Positions 26,301 through 34,427 are shown, numbered from the stretch's first letter. The stretch: DNA of 50,716 bases from Pseudomonadota bacterium (GCA_023433305.1 JAEZCZ010000060.1:1-50716); one strand, 5' to 3'. The notes: generated by a model not told the origin, from the sequence alone. Translations and numbers: made by a program.

Positions 26301-26384
26301 TTGCGCGGGAACGGTGGCGAGGCCGTACAAGGTGCTGGCAGCAAGCAGGTACGGACGGATTGCGGACGACACGATGCGGCGCAT
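23382..26384 (-). CDS. TonB-dependent outer-membrane receptor
   Basis: 1000 aa from ATG 26384, which has GGGAGA just upstream; an in-frame start at 26522 would add 46 residues before the signal peptide and is rejected. Signal peptide MRRIVSSAIRPYLLAASTLY...PAQA. TonB-box/plug start DSIIVTGSRL, plug domain ending VNLRGLGVTRNLVLVNGRRF, then a 22-strand barrel finishing in the aromatic YYTLGARARF. Large alpha-proteobacterial receptors of this type import oligosaccharides, aromatic or terpenoid compounds and siderophores; the ligand is unknown. It is divergent from the DUF6152 gene. Confidence 0.95.
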   Translation of the reverse strand: MRRIVSSAIRPYLLAASTLYGLATVPAQAQEQVPAAAVSAPDDSQGDRTGDSIIVTGSRLSRSTFDSPSPVTTLDGDDLARRGVTNIAEAITELPSFRDSTGPQTQGFGSFNVGARIVNLRGLGVTRNLVLVNGRRFAPTTREGSVDLNFIPSILVERTEIVTGGASAAYGSDAITGVINVILDDDLEGLKAEADFGISEEGDGERYHAALAWGAPVGDRGHFVIGGEYADQKGIGNCFTRDWCTPGAVVTNLFYARDNGLPNYVRSNDNAGLRFNSGGVVYGGATNLFGTGGITFDENGQAQPFDVGSPAFALFQVGGDIVPAYIHANITVPVERYSVNAHFNYDLTDDITAFVEGTYGHVSGELLQTAFFSTGIPIYGDNPFIPASVRAVLPAGQQAQPTAPSSLQRPAAPAFAMARLLDDLARGFSTSEADTWRAAAGISGSLGSAWDWDGYYQYSRTDRLQQVESNLVVGDPATPIGNPALIAQSNALFYFAADAVVDPATGAPTCRALLSPDPALRQAAAGCVPLNLFGAGNYDPAARDYVYGTLIEDITLDQHVIAANLRGSLFELPAGNIGLAVGAEYRVDTIDVVHDPLSNLYAYFQNFGADYDGKTEVIEGYAELEVPLLADQPFAKALSVNAALRHTHYDISGFGSYLRTEVENSFDATAWKVSANWEPADWLRFRASRSRDIRAPNFAELFLSSASSFTTIVNPFNPTQSVNPSLLNGGSPFVEPEKADTWGVGAIFTPAGALDGFRVSVDYFHITVKDYIGSPPGGFQNIINECFNGREAACSLLNDGSVAMGENITEIRNVSLNLEELRTSGIDIEADYRMDLQGENQLLLRALATYTDELTTVAFGQEIDRAGQTGVAGSISAPKWSANAFVTFLNPRFSATLQGRYIDSGVLNAEYIDPSDPDYSPTLQNSITDNSVPSRFYVNLFGTAKLGPGWEDGRGFELFFRINNLLNQDPPIVPEFQFPTNPVYFDTIGRYYTLGARARF

Positions 26385-26637
26385 GATCTCTCCCCATGTT
26401 CCCGACGTCTCTGAAGATCTCGACGGGACGGGTGGCATGGGACTGACCCAAGCCGCGCCAATACGACGGATCTTCACGCTCGGTTTCGAGTCTTTGTGTG
26501 CCCTTGAGGTTATCAAAGTCAAGACGGGGGTGAACTTTACTTCGCCTGGCTAGTGCCGGTCAGCCAAAGGCAAAAAATTTGGGCTGCCCGCGCCCCGCCG
26601 GTTCTTGTGAAAGCCTAGGGACGGGCCAATCACGAGT

Positions 26638-26666
26638 TTGACATAATCAACTCGATCAGTTAGGGT
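26638..26666 (+). promoter_or_regulatory. Candidate promoter for the DUF6152 gene, with an overlapping inverted repeat
   Basis: TTGACA (26638-26643), 17 bp, then TAGGGT (26661-26666). GAGTT at 26634-26638 and AACTC at 26649-26653 flank TTGA-N5-TCAA, an imperfect palindrome over the -35 that could bind the neighbouring MarR-type regulator. The rest of 26385-26826 shows nothing else I can name; the receptor promoter must lie there too. Confidence 0.4.
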
Positions 26667-26826
26667 TTGGATGAGATTCGTGACCGGTCATCAGTTTTGT
26701 CCGGGCGCGCTTCAAGGATTTGAACCTGCGGGAGGCGTCGCCGCGGCGGCGAACGAAGTTGGCTCGGTGTCGGACAGGCCCGACGCCCGGCTAGCCGGCC
26801 TGCTTGAGCATCAAGGAGTATGCAGC

Positions 26827-27213
26827 ATGAGACGCGCAATTGCAGGACTGGGCGCTGTTGCCTTGTTGGCCATCGTTCCGATGATCTCCTCCGCGCACCA
26901 TTCGACCGCGATGTTCGAATGGGGCAACGAGGCCTCGCTCAAGAATGTCCGGGTCGATCGGTGGGAGTGGACCAACCCCCACACCTTTCTTTACGTCTCG
27001 GCCACCGACGAAAAAGGGCAGCGGGTCCGCTGGGCATTCGAGGGGATGAGTCCTAACCACCTCGTCCGCGCGGGCTGGTCGAAGCGTTCGCTCAAACCCG
27101 GCGACGAGGTCGACCTCACCTATTACCCGCTGCGCGACAATCGGAACGGCGGATTCAACGTCACGGTCACCTTGCCCGGGGGAGCCAAGTTGCAGCAATT
27201 GCCCAGCCGCTGA
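26827..27213 (+). CDS. DUF6152 family exported protein
   Basis: 128 aa. ATG 26827 is chosen over the longer frame because AAGGAG lies just before it and the signal peptide starts there (MRRAIAGLGAVALLAIVPMI, cleaved near SSA-HH). The mature protein begins HHSTAMFEWG, and has WEWTNPHTFLYV and GDEVDLTYYPLRDNRNGGF, all typical of DUF6152 proteins. It is periplasmic with unknown function. It lies between a TonB receptor and a MarR-type regulator, an arrangement suggesting a shared uptake pathway (inferred). Confidence 0.85.
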   Translation: MRRAIAGLGAVALLAIVPMISSAHHSTAMFEWGNEASLKNVRVDRWEWTNPHTFLYVSATDEKGQRVRWAFEGMSPNHLVRAGWSKRSLKPGDEVDLTYYPLRDNRNGGFNVTVTLPGGAKLQQLPSR

Positions 27214-27219
27214 CCGCGG

Positions 27220-28233
27220 TCATTGCGCATCCGCCACCATCGCGTTGGCGTTCCTGATCAATCGCTCGAGATAGGTTTGCAGCCGATCTCGCTGGGCTGG
27301 TTTCATGTCAGCGACAAGAATCGCGTTGCGGCGAAGCGAGTCGGTTTCCATGACGTCGTGGAGACGCTGCCCTTCGGCGGTAAGACTAAAGCCTACTCGC
27401 TCCCCGGGTTGCGCGCCGCTTCTGCTTACCAACTCGCGTTGGACCATCCCATCGAGCGCGCGGCTCACCTGGGCCTTGTCGCTGTAGATGTGTCCCACCA
27501 GCTCGGTGAAGGACACGCAGGGCCTGTACGCAATGTTCGCGAGGATGCGCCATTCGTAGCTCGACAGCCCTGCGAGGCGCTTGAACGCGAGGCTTGCGCT
27601 ACGTCCGATCGTGGTTGCTACGCTCACGACTGCTGGATGGACGCGGCTGTGAATTTCCGCCGGGCCACCCTCCGCGGCTTGGTCGCCCGCGTGTTCTTCT
27701 CTCTCGGCCCTGGAGGATTCCTCAGCCAGGAGAGAAGACGCCCTTTGCAGCAGGTTGGCCAAGAGGCCGCCGAGCTCGAACAACTCCAGCGGCTCGAACC
27801 CCCACGTCAAGTCTCGTTCGCGTCGCAGGGCCACGTCCTGCATCGATTTCGCCAACTCCTGGCCCCGGGCCGTCAGTCGATAAGGGTCGCGCTGGCGGTC
27901 CCGGCTTACAAGGACCGCCTTGCGAAGCGAGCCGAGCGCGCGACTGACCTGTCCGATGTCGTTGCCCAGGACGGCGGCGAGATGGGACACGCGCGCCTCC
28001 TCGAGCCGAAAGAGAGTCAGAACGATGCGACGTTCCATCAAGTCCTGCGGAGCCAGATGGGCGTAATCCACGCGCGCGCTCTTGCGCAGCAGGCCCGCCA
28101 GCAACAGGAAATGCGCGCCCAACAGCTCCCGCTGTACGCCGACCAATGAGACGGACGTCAGGCTGGCCCTACTTCCTCGAGGTAGAGGATTTGCCACCAA
28201 CAAGGTCGAATCCTTCAGAAGACGTGTGTTCAT
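27220..28233 (-). CDS. Fused tandem MarR-family regulator
   Basis: 337 aa containing two winged-helix MarR domains in one chain. Domain 1 is about 35-155 (RIVLTLFRLEEARVSHLAAV; NDIGQVSRALGSLRK; YRLTARGQELA). Domain 2 is about 200-325 (EWRILANIAYRPCVSFTELV; SDKAQVSRALDGMVQRELV; FSLTAEGQRLHDVM). Usual MarR proteins are about 150 aa homodimers, so this is an intramolecular pseudo-dimer. Its end abuts that of the DUF6152 gene (6 bp apart, convergent). Likely ligands are aromatic or phenolic compounds (inference from family). Confidence 0.85.
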   Translation of the reverse strand: MNTRLLKDSTLLVANPLPRGSRASLTSVSLVGVQRELLGAHFLLLAGLLRKSARVDYAHLAPQDLMERRIVLTLFRLEEARVSHLAAVLGNDIGQVSRALGSLRKAVLVSRDRQRDPYRLTARGQELAKSMQDVALRRERDLTWGFEPLELFELGGLLANLLQRASSLLAEESSRAEREEHAGDQAAEGGPAEIHSRVHPAVVSVATTIGRSASLAFKRLAGLSSYEWRILANIAYRPCVSFTELVGHIYSDKAQVSRALDGMVQRELVSRSGAQPGERVGFSLTAEGQRLHDVMETDSLRRNAILVADMKPAQRDRLQTYLERLIRNANAMVADAQ

Positions 28234-28725
28234 CAGTACCTGCTCGCATACTTCACAATATCACTGGATAATCCCAGTCCTCCCGTTCGACTGAATGATC
28301 ATCGCATGCAAAAGCGGGCTTCTTGGGCGCAATCCAAGGAACGGGAGGCGAGCCAGCCCGACACGCACGAGCAGGTGGAGCAAGGATGGTGACCGAGCCA
28401 TGCGCGACACCCTCCACGTTCCCCGGCAGCGATGTGAATCGCCGATCTCGGTTCACGCCAAGCCGCCGTTGCAGCAAACGCGGCGGAGCATCTGGTAAAT
28501 CTAGGGCAGGCGCCTACCCGATGAGAAACGGAGCTACTTCCATGGCTGACATGAGGAATTGCAGGCCTGCCGCGTGGCAATTTGAATGCAGGCCGGCCGC
28601 TGGAGGTGTCATCTGTAGCACTTTGACGTCTCGCTCGAACTCACAATAGGATCATTCCACCCCGTCGAGCCGCGCTGCCTCCAGCGGACCCAGCCTGAAA
28701 GGCGACGCGCGGCTATGACTCTCTC
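28234..28725. other. Gene-poor stretch between tandem-MarR gene and integrase
   Basis: Several overlapping short frames exist on both strands but none has a recognisable domain, a good ribosome site or consistent codon use. I looked for a copy of the tRNA-Glu 3' end that would mark the far attachment site and did not see one. The region could be the degraded left end of the integrated element. Confidence 0.4.
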
Positions 28726-30696
28726 CTAGTCAGAACCGGCCATTCTGCAGACGGCCCAATAAGCCACACTGTCGCAGCCGAGCTCCAGCCGACGCTTTGC
28801 AGCGGAGATCACAGGATCCCAGGCAATCGTCTCGTATTCAACCATATTGACTGCCTCCTGGAGAACGTCGAGCGCGGCGCGCGCGCCATATTTGCGCCCC
28901 ACGCTGGCGGGGGCATGGCCCGCGAGCAGATCGGCGATCTCTTCTTTCATCAGCGTCTGTCGGCAGGCACGCTTCATGGCGTGGCGAAACGAATGGAAGA
29001 CTTTCTCCTCATCATCGACGCCGAGCTTGCGGATCCGGCGGATGAGACGACGTGAGACGGCCTTGCTGCGGTTGCCGTACCGATCGGCTTCGAGTTCGTC
29101 GAACAGCCAATCGCAACCGCGCGCCCGCTGGTGTTCGACAAACTCCAGGAACCCAGCCTCGATAAGAATCCAGTGCAGCGGCACGTCCCGATAGGCAGCG
29201 CGGGTCTTCGATCGCTTGCTCATCTGTCCCGCTTCCGCTTGCTCCCGGCGCTTGCGCCGTGAATCCCGCTCAACCCGGATATACCAGATACCGCGCTCGC
29301 GCTTGATGTTCTGCGGGCGGAACTTGGCCATCTCCTCGATGCGAAAGCCCGTCAGGGGCGCCATAAAGAGCAACCAAAACTCGGTGAGCGTGAGTTTGCT
29401 GTCCGGATCTGTCATCAGATCGGACCCGAAGATCTTCGCCAGCTCATGGGGTTCGAAAGCAAGGCGGGCGTCAGGTTCGCTAGTTGCGTCGGCGACCGAG
29501 ACCGCGGCAGCGGGGTTGGTCTTGATCAGGCGAAGGGGATCGCAGGCATAGCCCAGCGTGACCCGGATGCCTGATACAAGCTTGCCCACCGTTGGGCCTG
29601 ACAAGCAACGAAGGCCGTTGCTCCGGGCGACCTCGATTTGCTCGAGCAGCGGAAGAGCGGCAACGGTGCGTTTCGGGCGGCTCGGCAGCCGGCGCATCGC
29701 CTCGCGAAAATCGAGGACCATGTCGCTGGTAATCGCAGTCACGTGCTGGTCGCCGAAGAGCTCGACAAATCGCCGGACAGCCACACGCCACTCGTCGCAC
29801 AGCTTCTTGGATTCGAGCGGCTGCCCACCTGCCCATGCTTCGAACACTTGCGAAATCGTCCGAGCGCGTCCGGGCTGTCCGAGGATTCGCTCGCGCAAAG
29901 GGGACGTCGAGGCCGCATCCACAGCCGGCGCGTTAGCCACTGCAGGGGCAGGCTTGGATCCATGGGAGTGCTCTGTCGTGGCGGCGGCTATTTCCGGAGG
30001 CAGGGGGAACGCAGCTTTCAAGGGCCCCAGGGCTGGCAGGGGGTAGTGTGCTAGACGCCGGAGATAATGCTCAGCAGCGACGGCAAACATGCGCTCATCC
30101 ATGTCCAGCTCGACGCCAGCGGCTTCGAATGCCTCCTTGAGGAAATCAATTGCGACGCCCCATGCTCGGATTGAGTGGATACGGTGTACCGCCTCCGCCC
30201 CAGACAGGATTGCGGCACGATCTCGCAGCATCGATCGCCGGAGCGAGATCGCTTGCCGCTGCGCTTTGTCGGTATAGCCCGGATAGGATGCTGTGAGTAG
30301 CGGATGATCCGCTTCGGGCGCGAGGCCGAAGTCTTCTGCGGCGAAGACGGGGATGGAAGCCTGCTCGGCTTCGGCAGCACATTCCAGTTCGTAGGCAATC
30401 ACACGATCGAGCCCGCCGTAGCGCCCGCTCTCGGCTTCGAAATGGCGGTCGATCACCTCAACCCCAGCCCGCTCGGCCTGCGCCTGAAGCTCAGCCTCAA
30501 TCGCGTCAAACCGCTCCAGCCACTCGCCCTGACGGATCGCGCACAACCTGCGTGCTTCTCCGAGATCGGCGGTGTTGAGGGATTGCTTGATTTCGCCTTT
30601 GCCGACCACGCGACGATAGCGCGTCGGAACGACCATGCGGAACCAATAGAAGGAAGAGTTGGAACGCTTCCAGGGGGAGACCAGACGAGTGCTCAT
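28726..30696 (-). CDS. Site-specific tyrosine integrase (DUF6538-type N-terminus)
   Basis: 656 aa from ATG 30696, which has AGGTGG 8 bases upstream; a GTG at 30705 gives 3 more residues. The N-terminus (YWFRMVVPTRYRRVVGKGEI) is the DUF6538 domain common in proteobacterial island integrases. The catalytic C-terminal domain shows Arg in APLTGFRIEEMAKFR, the HxxR box in FHSFRHAMKRA, then LLAGHAPASVGRKYG with the nucleophile Tyr. It runs in the same direction as, and directly behind, the 3' end of a tRNA-Glu gene, the standard arrangement for an island inserted in that tRNA. No excisionase or cargo is recognisable beside it. Confidence 0.9.
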   Translation of the reverse strand: MSTRLVSPWKRSNSSFYWFRMVVPTRYRRVVGKGEIKQSLNTADLGEARRLCAIRQGEWLERFDAIEAELQAQAERAGVEVIDRHFEAESGRYGGLDRVIAYELECAAEAEQASIPVFAAEDFGLAPEADHPLLTASYPGYTDKAQRQAISLRRSMLRDRAAILSGAEAVHRIHSIRAWGVAIDFLKEAFEAAGVELDMDERMFAVAAEHYLRRLAHYPLPALGPLKAAFPLPPEIAAATTEHSHGSKPAPAVANAPAVDAASTSPLRERILGQPGRARTISQVFEAWAGGQPLESKKLCDEWRVAVRRFVELFGDQHVTAITSDMVLDFREAMRRLPSRPKRTVAALPLLEQIEVARSNGLRCLSGPTVGKLVSGIRVTLGYACDPLRLIKTNPAAAVSVADATSEPDARLAFEPHELAKIFGSDLMTDPDSKLTLTEFWLLFMAPLTGFRIEEMAKFRPQNIKRERGIWYIRVERDSRRKRREQAEAGQMSKRSKTRAAYRDVPLHWILIEAGFLEFVEHQRARGCDWLFDELEADRYGNRSKAVSRRLIRRIRKLGVDDEEKVFHSFRHAMKRACRQTLMKEEIADLLAGHAPASVGRKYGARAALDVLQEAVNMVEYETIAWDPVISAAKRRLELGCDSVAYWAVCRMAGSD

Positions 30697-30720
30697 ATGG
30701 ACCACCTAAATGGACCACCT
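30697..30720. repeat. Two 11-bp direct repeats overlapping the integrase start region
   Basis: ATGGACCACCT occurs at 30697-30707 and 30710-30720, a 13-bp period. On the coding strand each unit supplies AGGTGG, and the nearer one serves as the ribosome site. They could be binding sites for an autoregulator or for an excisionase. A palindrome ACTTCCGGAAGT lies at 30740-30751 and GCCAG-TTT-CTGGC a little further on, both in the 60 bp before the tRNA; they may be integrase arm or core sites. Confidence 0.5.
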
Positions 30721-30784
30721 GACCGCGCATAAGGGCCACACTTCCGGAAGTTTTCCGGTTTTCTGCCAGTTTCTGGCGTTTTGG

Positions 30785-30856
30785 TGACCCCTACGGGAAT
30801 CGAACCCGTGTTTCAGCCGTGAGAGGGCCGCGTCCTGACCGCTAGACGAAGGGGCC
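30785..30856 (-). tRNA. tRNA-Glu (CTC)
   Basis: The minus strand folds as a cloverleaf: acceptor GGCCCCT pairing with AGGGGTC, D-arm TCTAGCGGTCAGGA, anticodon loop CTCTCAC with anticodon CTC, T-arm CGGGTTCGAATCCCG. CCA is encoded at 30782-30784. The island integrase begins about 85 bp downstream of its 3' end. Confidence 0.95.
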
Positions 30857-30885
30857 TTGGTAACCAGCAATATTGCCTTCGCTGG

Positions 30886-30957
30886 TGACCCCTACGGGAA
30901 TCGAACCCGTGTTTCAGCCGTGAAAGGGCCGCGTCCTAACCGCTAGACGAAGGGGCC
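30886..30957 (-). tRNA. tRNA-Glu (TTC)
   Basis: Almost identical to the neighbouring tRNA-Glu(CTC), differing at two bases: in the D-loop (GGTTAGG) and in the anticodon loop CTTTCAC, giving anticodon TTC. CCA is encoded at 30883-30885. The two genes are in tandem, 29 bp apart, TTC first in transcription order. Confidence 0.95.
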
Positions 30958-31027
30958 ACGCCGGAAGGCGAGCGGCGCACTTAGTTGGGGGGAGGGAAGC
31001 GGTCAAGCCCCCGGACGCGCGCATTCT

Positions 31028-32809
31028 TCAGTCGGCCCAGGCGGCGTCCTCGAGGTGCAGCTCGGCCTGGGGACGGCTGCCCCAGTCGTCGAGCTTGGCG
31101 CGGCCCGCCAGCCACAGGCGCCGACCTTTGGCGCCGTGCAGCAAGGCCTGGCCGAGCTCGCTCGACGCCATGCGGAAGGCGATGGCCTTGAACGAGGCGC
31201 CGTCCTGCCCGCCGGCGATGAGCCGCAGGTGATCGTTGCCGACGATATCCGCCTTGATCAGGTGCACCGGGCCAACGGCGATGCGCGGCCCAGGCCAGCC
31301 TACGCCGAATGGGCCCGCGCTGTCGAGCGTGGCGACGAGCTCGGGAGTGAGTCCGCCGGGCGCGAGCGAAACATCGAGCAGCGTGGTCTGCTCCGCTGAG
31401 GCGCGGGCGACGGCGCCGGCGAGGCGTTCGTCGAGCCATTCCCCGAGCGCCTCGACCTTGTCCGCCGCCACGGTGAGGCCGGCGGCCATCGCGTGCCCGC
31501 CGCCCGCCACCAGGAAACCGCTATCGCGCGCGCCGATGATCGCGGCGCCGAGGTCGACGCCCGCGATCGAGCGGCCCGAGCCCTTGCCCTGGCCCGTCTC
31601 GTCGTCGAGCGCGATGACGATTGCGGGCTTGCCGGCCTTCTCCTTGATCCGGCCCGCCACGATGCCGATCACGCCGGGATGCCACCCGCGGCCGGCAAGC
31701 GTGATGACGGCGCGATTGTGCTGGGCGTCCAACAGCGCCTCGGCGGCTTCCTGCACCGCAAACTCGATCGCGCGCCGCTCTTCGTTGAGCTGGGAAAGTT
31801 GCGCGGCGATCGCGCGGGCCTCGTCGGGGTCCTCGGTGGTCAGGAGGCGAACGCCGAGAGTGGCTTCGCCCACGCGGCCGCCGGCATTGATCCGTGGGCC
31901 GAGCGCGAAGCCGCAGTCGCTGCAGCTCGGCGCGCGGTTCAGGCGGCTTGCGTCGATCAGCGCCGCGAGCCCCACGTTGCCGCGCCGCGCCATCACCTTG
32001 AGCCCTTGCGAGACGAAGGCGCGGTTGAGACCGCGGATCGCGGCGACGTCGGCCACCGTGCCGAGCGCGACGAGATCGAGCAGCGACATCAGGTCGGGCT
32101 CTGACCGCGCTTCGAAGAAGCCGCGCCGGCGCAAGGTGCGCACCACGGCCACGGCGAGGACGAAGGCGACGCCGACCGCCGCCAGATGGCCGTGCGCCGC
32201 GGCGGTCTCGTTCTCGTCGAGGCGGTTGGGGTTCACCAAGGCGAAGGCGCGCGGCAGGTCCGACGAGCACTTGTGATGGTCGACGACGATCACGTCGATG
32301 CCGGCGTCGTGCGCCGCCGCTAGCGCGTCGTGCGCCATGGCTCCGCAATCGACGGTGACGACCAGGCTGGAACCTTCCGAGCCAAGCCTGACCAGCGCTT
32401 CGCCGCTGGGTCCGTATCCCTCGAGAAGGCGATCGGGAATGTAGTGCCGGGCCTGGTGCCCGAGCATGCGGAACAGCCGAATGAGCAGGGCAGCGCTGGT
32501 CGCTCCGTCGACATCGTAATCGCCGAAGACGGTGACGGTCTCGCCAGCCAGGACGGCCTCGGAAATCCGCTCGGCCGCCAGGTCCATGTCGTTGAACTCG
32601 GACGGATCGGGCAGGAACGCACGCAAGCTGGGACTGCGATGGCGCGCCAGGTCCTCGCGGTCGACGCCGCGGGCGAGCAGCAACTGGGTGACGATATCGT
32701 CAGTGATTCCGCCTGCTTCGCTGACAAGATCCATGTTGCCGCCGCGCCAGCGCCAGGCCTTGCCGGTCAGCGAGCGTTCGACGCCGAGGACTGCGGAGCG
32801 GGTCGTCAT
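31028..32809 (-). CDS. recJ: Single-stranded-DNA-specific exonuclease RecJ
   Basis: 593 aa. DHH-family motifs are present: VTVFGDYDVDGATSAALL (motif I), VVTVDCGAMAHDA (II), and VIVVDHHKCSS (III, the DHH). The DHHA1 domain follows, with GGHAMAAGLTV (the GGGH motif), and an OB-like C-terminus. RecJ degrades 5' single-stranded ends in RecF-pathway recombination and mismatch/base-excision repair. ATG at 32809; transcribed toward the tRNA genes. Confidence 0.96.
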   Translation of the reverse strand: MTTRSAVLGVERSLTGKAWRWRGGNMDLVSEAGGITDDIVTQLLLARGVDREDLARHRSPSLRAFLPDPSEFNDMDLAAERISEAVLAGETVTVFGDYDVDGATSAALLIRLFRMLGHQARHYIPDRLLEGYGPSGEALVRLGSEGSSLVVTVDCGAMAHDALAAAHDAGIDVIVVDHHKCSSDLPRAFALVNPNRLDENETAAAHGHLAAVGVAFVLAVAVVRTLRRRGFFEARSEPDLMSLLDLVALGTVADVAAIRGLNRAFVSQGLKVMARRGNVGLAALIDASRLNRAPSCSDCGFALGPRINAGGRVGEATLGVRLLTTEDPDEARAIAAQLSQLNEERRAIEFAVQEAAEALLDAQHNRAVITLAGRGWHPGVIGIVAGRIKEKAGKPAIVIALDDETGQGKGSGRSIAGVDLGAAIIGARDSGFLVAGGGHAMAAGLTVAADKVEALGEWLDERLAGAVARASAEQTTLLDVSLAPGGLTPELVATLDSAGPFGVGWPGPRIAVGPVHLIKADIVGNDHLRLIAGGQDGASFKAIAFRMASSELGQALLHGAKGRRLWLAGRAKLDDWGSRPQAELHLEDAAWAD

Positions 32810-32888
32810 GACTGCGTTGCTAGCCGAGTGGGCATCGCCGCGAAAGATCGAGGCCTTTCATCTTCGACAGACATGTTAGACTGGCGCG

Positions 32889-33431
32889 ATGAGGGGGATC
32901 GTTCTGGCCGTTGCGGGCGATGCCGCGCACAACTTCGCAAAGCCCGTGCGCGAGGCGATCACGCTGGTCGCGGGAATCGGCGTGGCTGGCGACGCGCACA
33001 GTGGTGCCACGGTGCAGCACCGGTCGCGCCTGGCGCGCACCCCCGGCGCGCCGAACCTGCGGCAGGTCCACCTGATTCACGCCGAGCTGTTCGAGGAGCT
33101 CGCAAAGGCCGGATTCGCGGTCGGTCCAGGGAGCTTGGGCGAGAACGTGACGACGCGCGGCCTCGACCTGCTGGCCCTGCCGCGCGGTGCACGGTTACGC
33201 CTCGGCGGCGCGGCGCTGCTGGAAGTGACCGGCTTGCGCAATCCATGCTGGCAGATCGACAGCAACATCGCCCCTGGAGCGATGTCTGCGGTGCTGGATC
33301 GCGGCGAGGACGGCTCGCTCGTCCGCAAGGCAGGCGTGATGGCCTTGGTGCTTGCGGGCGGCGAGGTCCGGGCGGGCGATCCGATCGAGGTTTCGCTGTC
33401 GGCCGAGCGTTATCCGCTCGAACCGGTCTAG
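32889..33431 (+). CDS. MOSC domain-containing protein
   Basis: 180 aa. MOSC-fold features: AGDAHSGATVQHR near residue 35, LRQVHLIHAELFEEL, GSLGENVTTRGLDL, and the conserved Cys in GLRNPCWQID, expected to bind sulfur or molybdenum cofactor. YiiM-type stand-alone MOSC proteins handle N-hydroxylated compounds; here the role is inferred. Divergent from recJ. Confidence 0.9.
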   Translation: MRGIVLAVAGDAAHNFAKPVREAITLVAGIGVAGDAHSGATVQHRSRLARTPGAPNLRQVHLIHAELFEELAKAGFAVGPGSLGENVTTRGLDLLALPRGARLRLGGAALLEVTGLRNPCWQIDSNIAPGAMSAVLDRGEDGSLVRKAGVMALVLAGGEVRAGDPIEVSLSAERYPLEPV

Positions 33432-33436
33432 CGGCT

Positions 33437-34345
33437 TCAGGCCGAGACGCGCAGCTCGTCGTAGACGGGATCGTAACGCAGGCCGAGGCCGACCGAGCGG
33501 AGCGTATCGAGTGGCACATAGCTGTCGGCCGCCGCTGATTCGCGCAGGCGGGCGAAATCCTCGGAGCCAAAGCGATCCGAGAGCACGTCGAGGATTCCCG
33601 AGAGCTGCACGTCGATGGTGCGGTTCTGGTTCATTCGGAACGCCACCTGTCCGACCGCTTCTTCCCCGAGCCTGATCGTCATCCTCGAAGGCGTGTCGGA
33701 TTGTAGCAGCGCCAGTTCTTGCTGGCTCAGACGGGCGGGCGGCGGAAGGACCACCTGCATGGCAGCGGTCTTGTCGGCGAGACTGGGGCCGCCGGGCGTG
33801 AGGCCGGGCTCATGGAGCTGCGGCACGCGGACACTGGGAGCACGGCCCGCGTCGATCTGCGCGATGTCGACCGCGCGGATGGCTTCCGGGGCTTGTTGGA
33901 CGATCAGAGGGGCGGCCGGAGCTAACGGATTCGATGAAAACGGGGCCGCCGCAACGGCCACGCCCGGTGGCGCATGCTCCGCGGTAGCGGGGCCGATAGC
34001 CATCGAGCCATCAGAAGAACCGGATTGCAGTCCAATCTCGGCGAGTGGCGGAGGTGTGACGAAAGGAAGCGGCCGAGATTCGCCGGCCACCGTCAGAACG
34101 GTCGGGACTTCGCGATCGGGTGAAGGTTCGAGCAGTTCCGAAACGGCGGATGCTGGGCCGGCCGGCATGACCGGAATGATCGGGGCCTGTGCCGCAAGCG
34201 ACGGCACGACGAGTTCGTCGCGCGGCACCGCGACGACCGGACGAACTTCGAAAGAGGCAGGCGCGAACCACGCGAAAACGAGCAAGCCGACGGCCAACGG
34301 CCGTGCCGCTGCGCGAATGCCATACGTGCGACGAACGCGGTCCAC
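33437..34345 (-). CDS. Hypothetical exported or membrane-anchored protein, Pro/Ala-rich
   Basis: 302 aa, not recognised. GTG start at 34345 with GGGGGA upstream. One hydrophobic segment near residues 16-35 (LAVGLLVFAWFAPASFEV) is a signal anchor. The middle (about 45-195) is Pro/Ala-rich and low complexity; the C-terminal 90 residues look folded (SRMTIRLGEEAVGQVAFRM; DVQLSGILDVLSDRF; YVPLDTLRSVGLGLRYDPVY). It ends 5 bp from the convergent MOSC gene. Confidence 0.6.
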   Translation of the reverse strand: MDRVRRTYGIRAAARPLAVGLLVFAWFAPASFEVRPVVAVPRDELVVPSLAAQAPIIPVMPAGPASAVSELLEPSPDREVPTVLTVAGESRPLPFVTPPPLAEIGLQSGSSDGSMAIGPATAEHAPPGVAVAAAPFSSNPLAPAAPLIVQQAPEAIRAVDIAQIDAGRAPSVRVPQLHEPGLTPGGPSLADKTAAMQVVLPPPARLSQQELALLQSDTPSRMTIRLGEEAVGQVAFRMNQNRTIDVQLSGILDVLSDRFGSEDFARLRESAAADSYVPLDTLRSVGLGLRYDPVYDELRVSA

Positions 34346-34427
34346 GGTATCCCCCTTCAGGGAGATTACCTAGCCGGCTCGCTCCGCGCAATCAATCGAA
34401 GGCCGCTTCTTGTCCTGCCCGGGGACG

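Noticed and set aside
26385..26522. Longer TonB receptor start at 26522
   Set aside because: It would put 46 charged residues before a clear signal peptide; ATG 26384 has its own ribosome site.
26713..26735. GGATTTGAACCTGCGGGA, resembling a tRNA T-arm
   Set aside because: No acceptor, D-arm or anticodon stem can be built around it, and it differs from tRNA-Glu.
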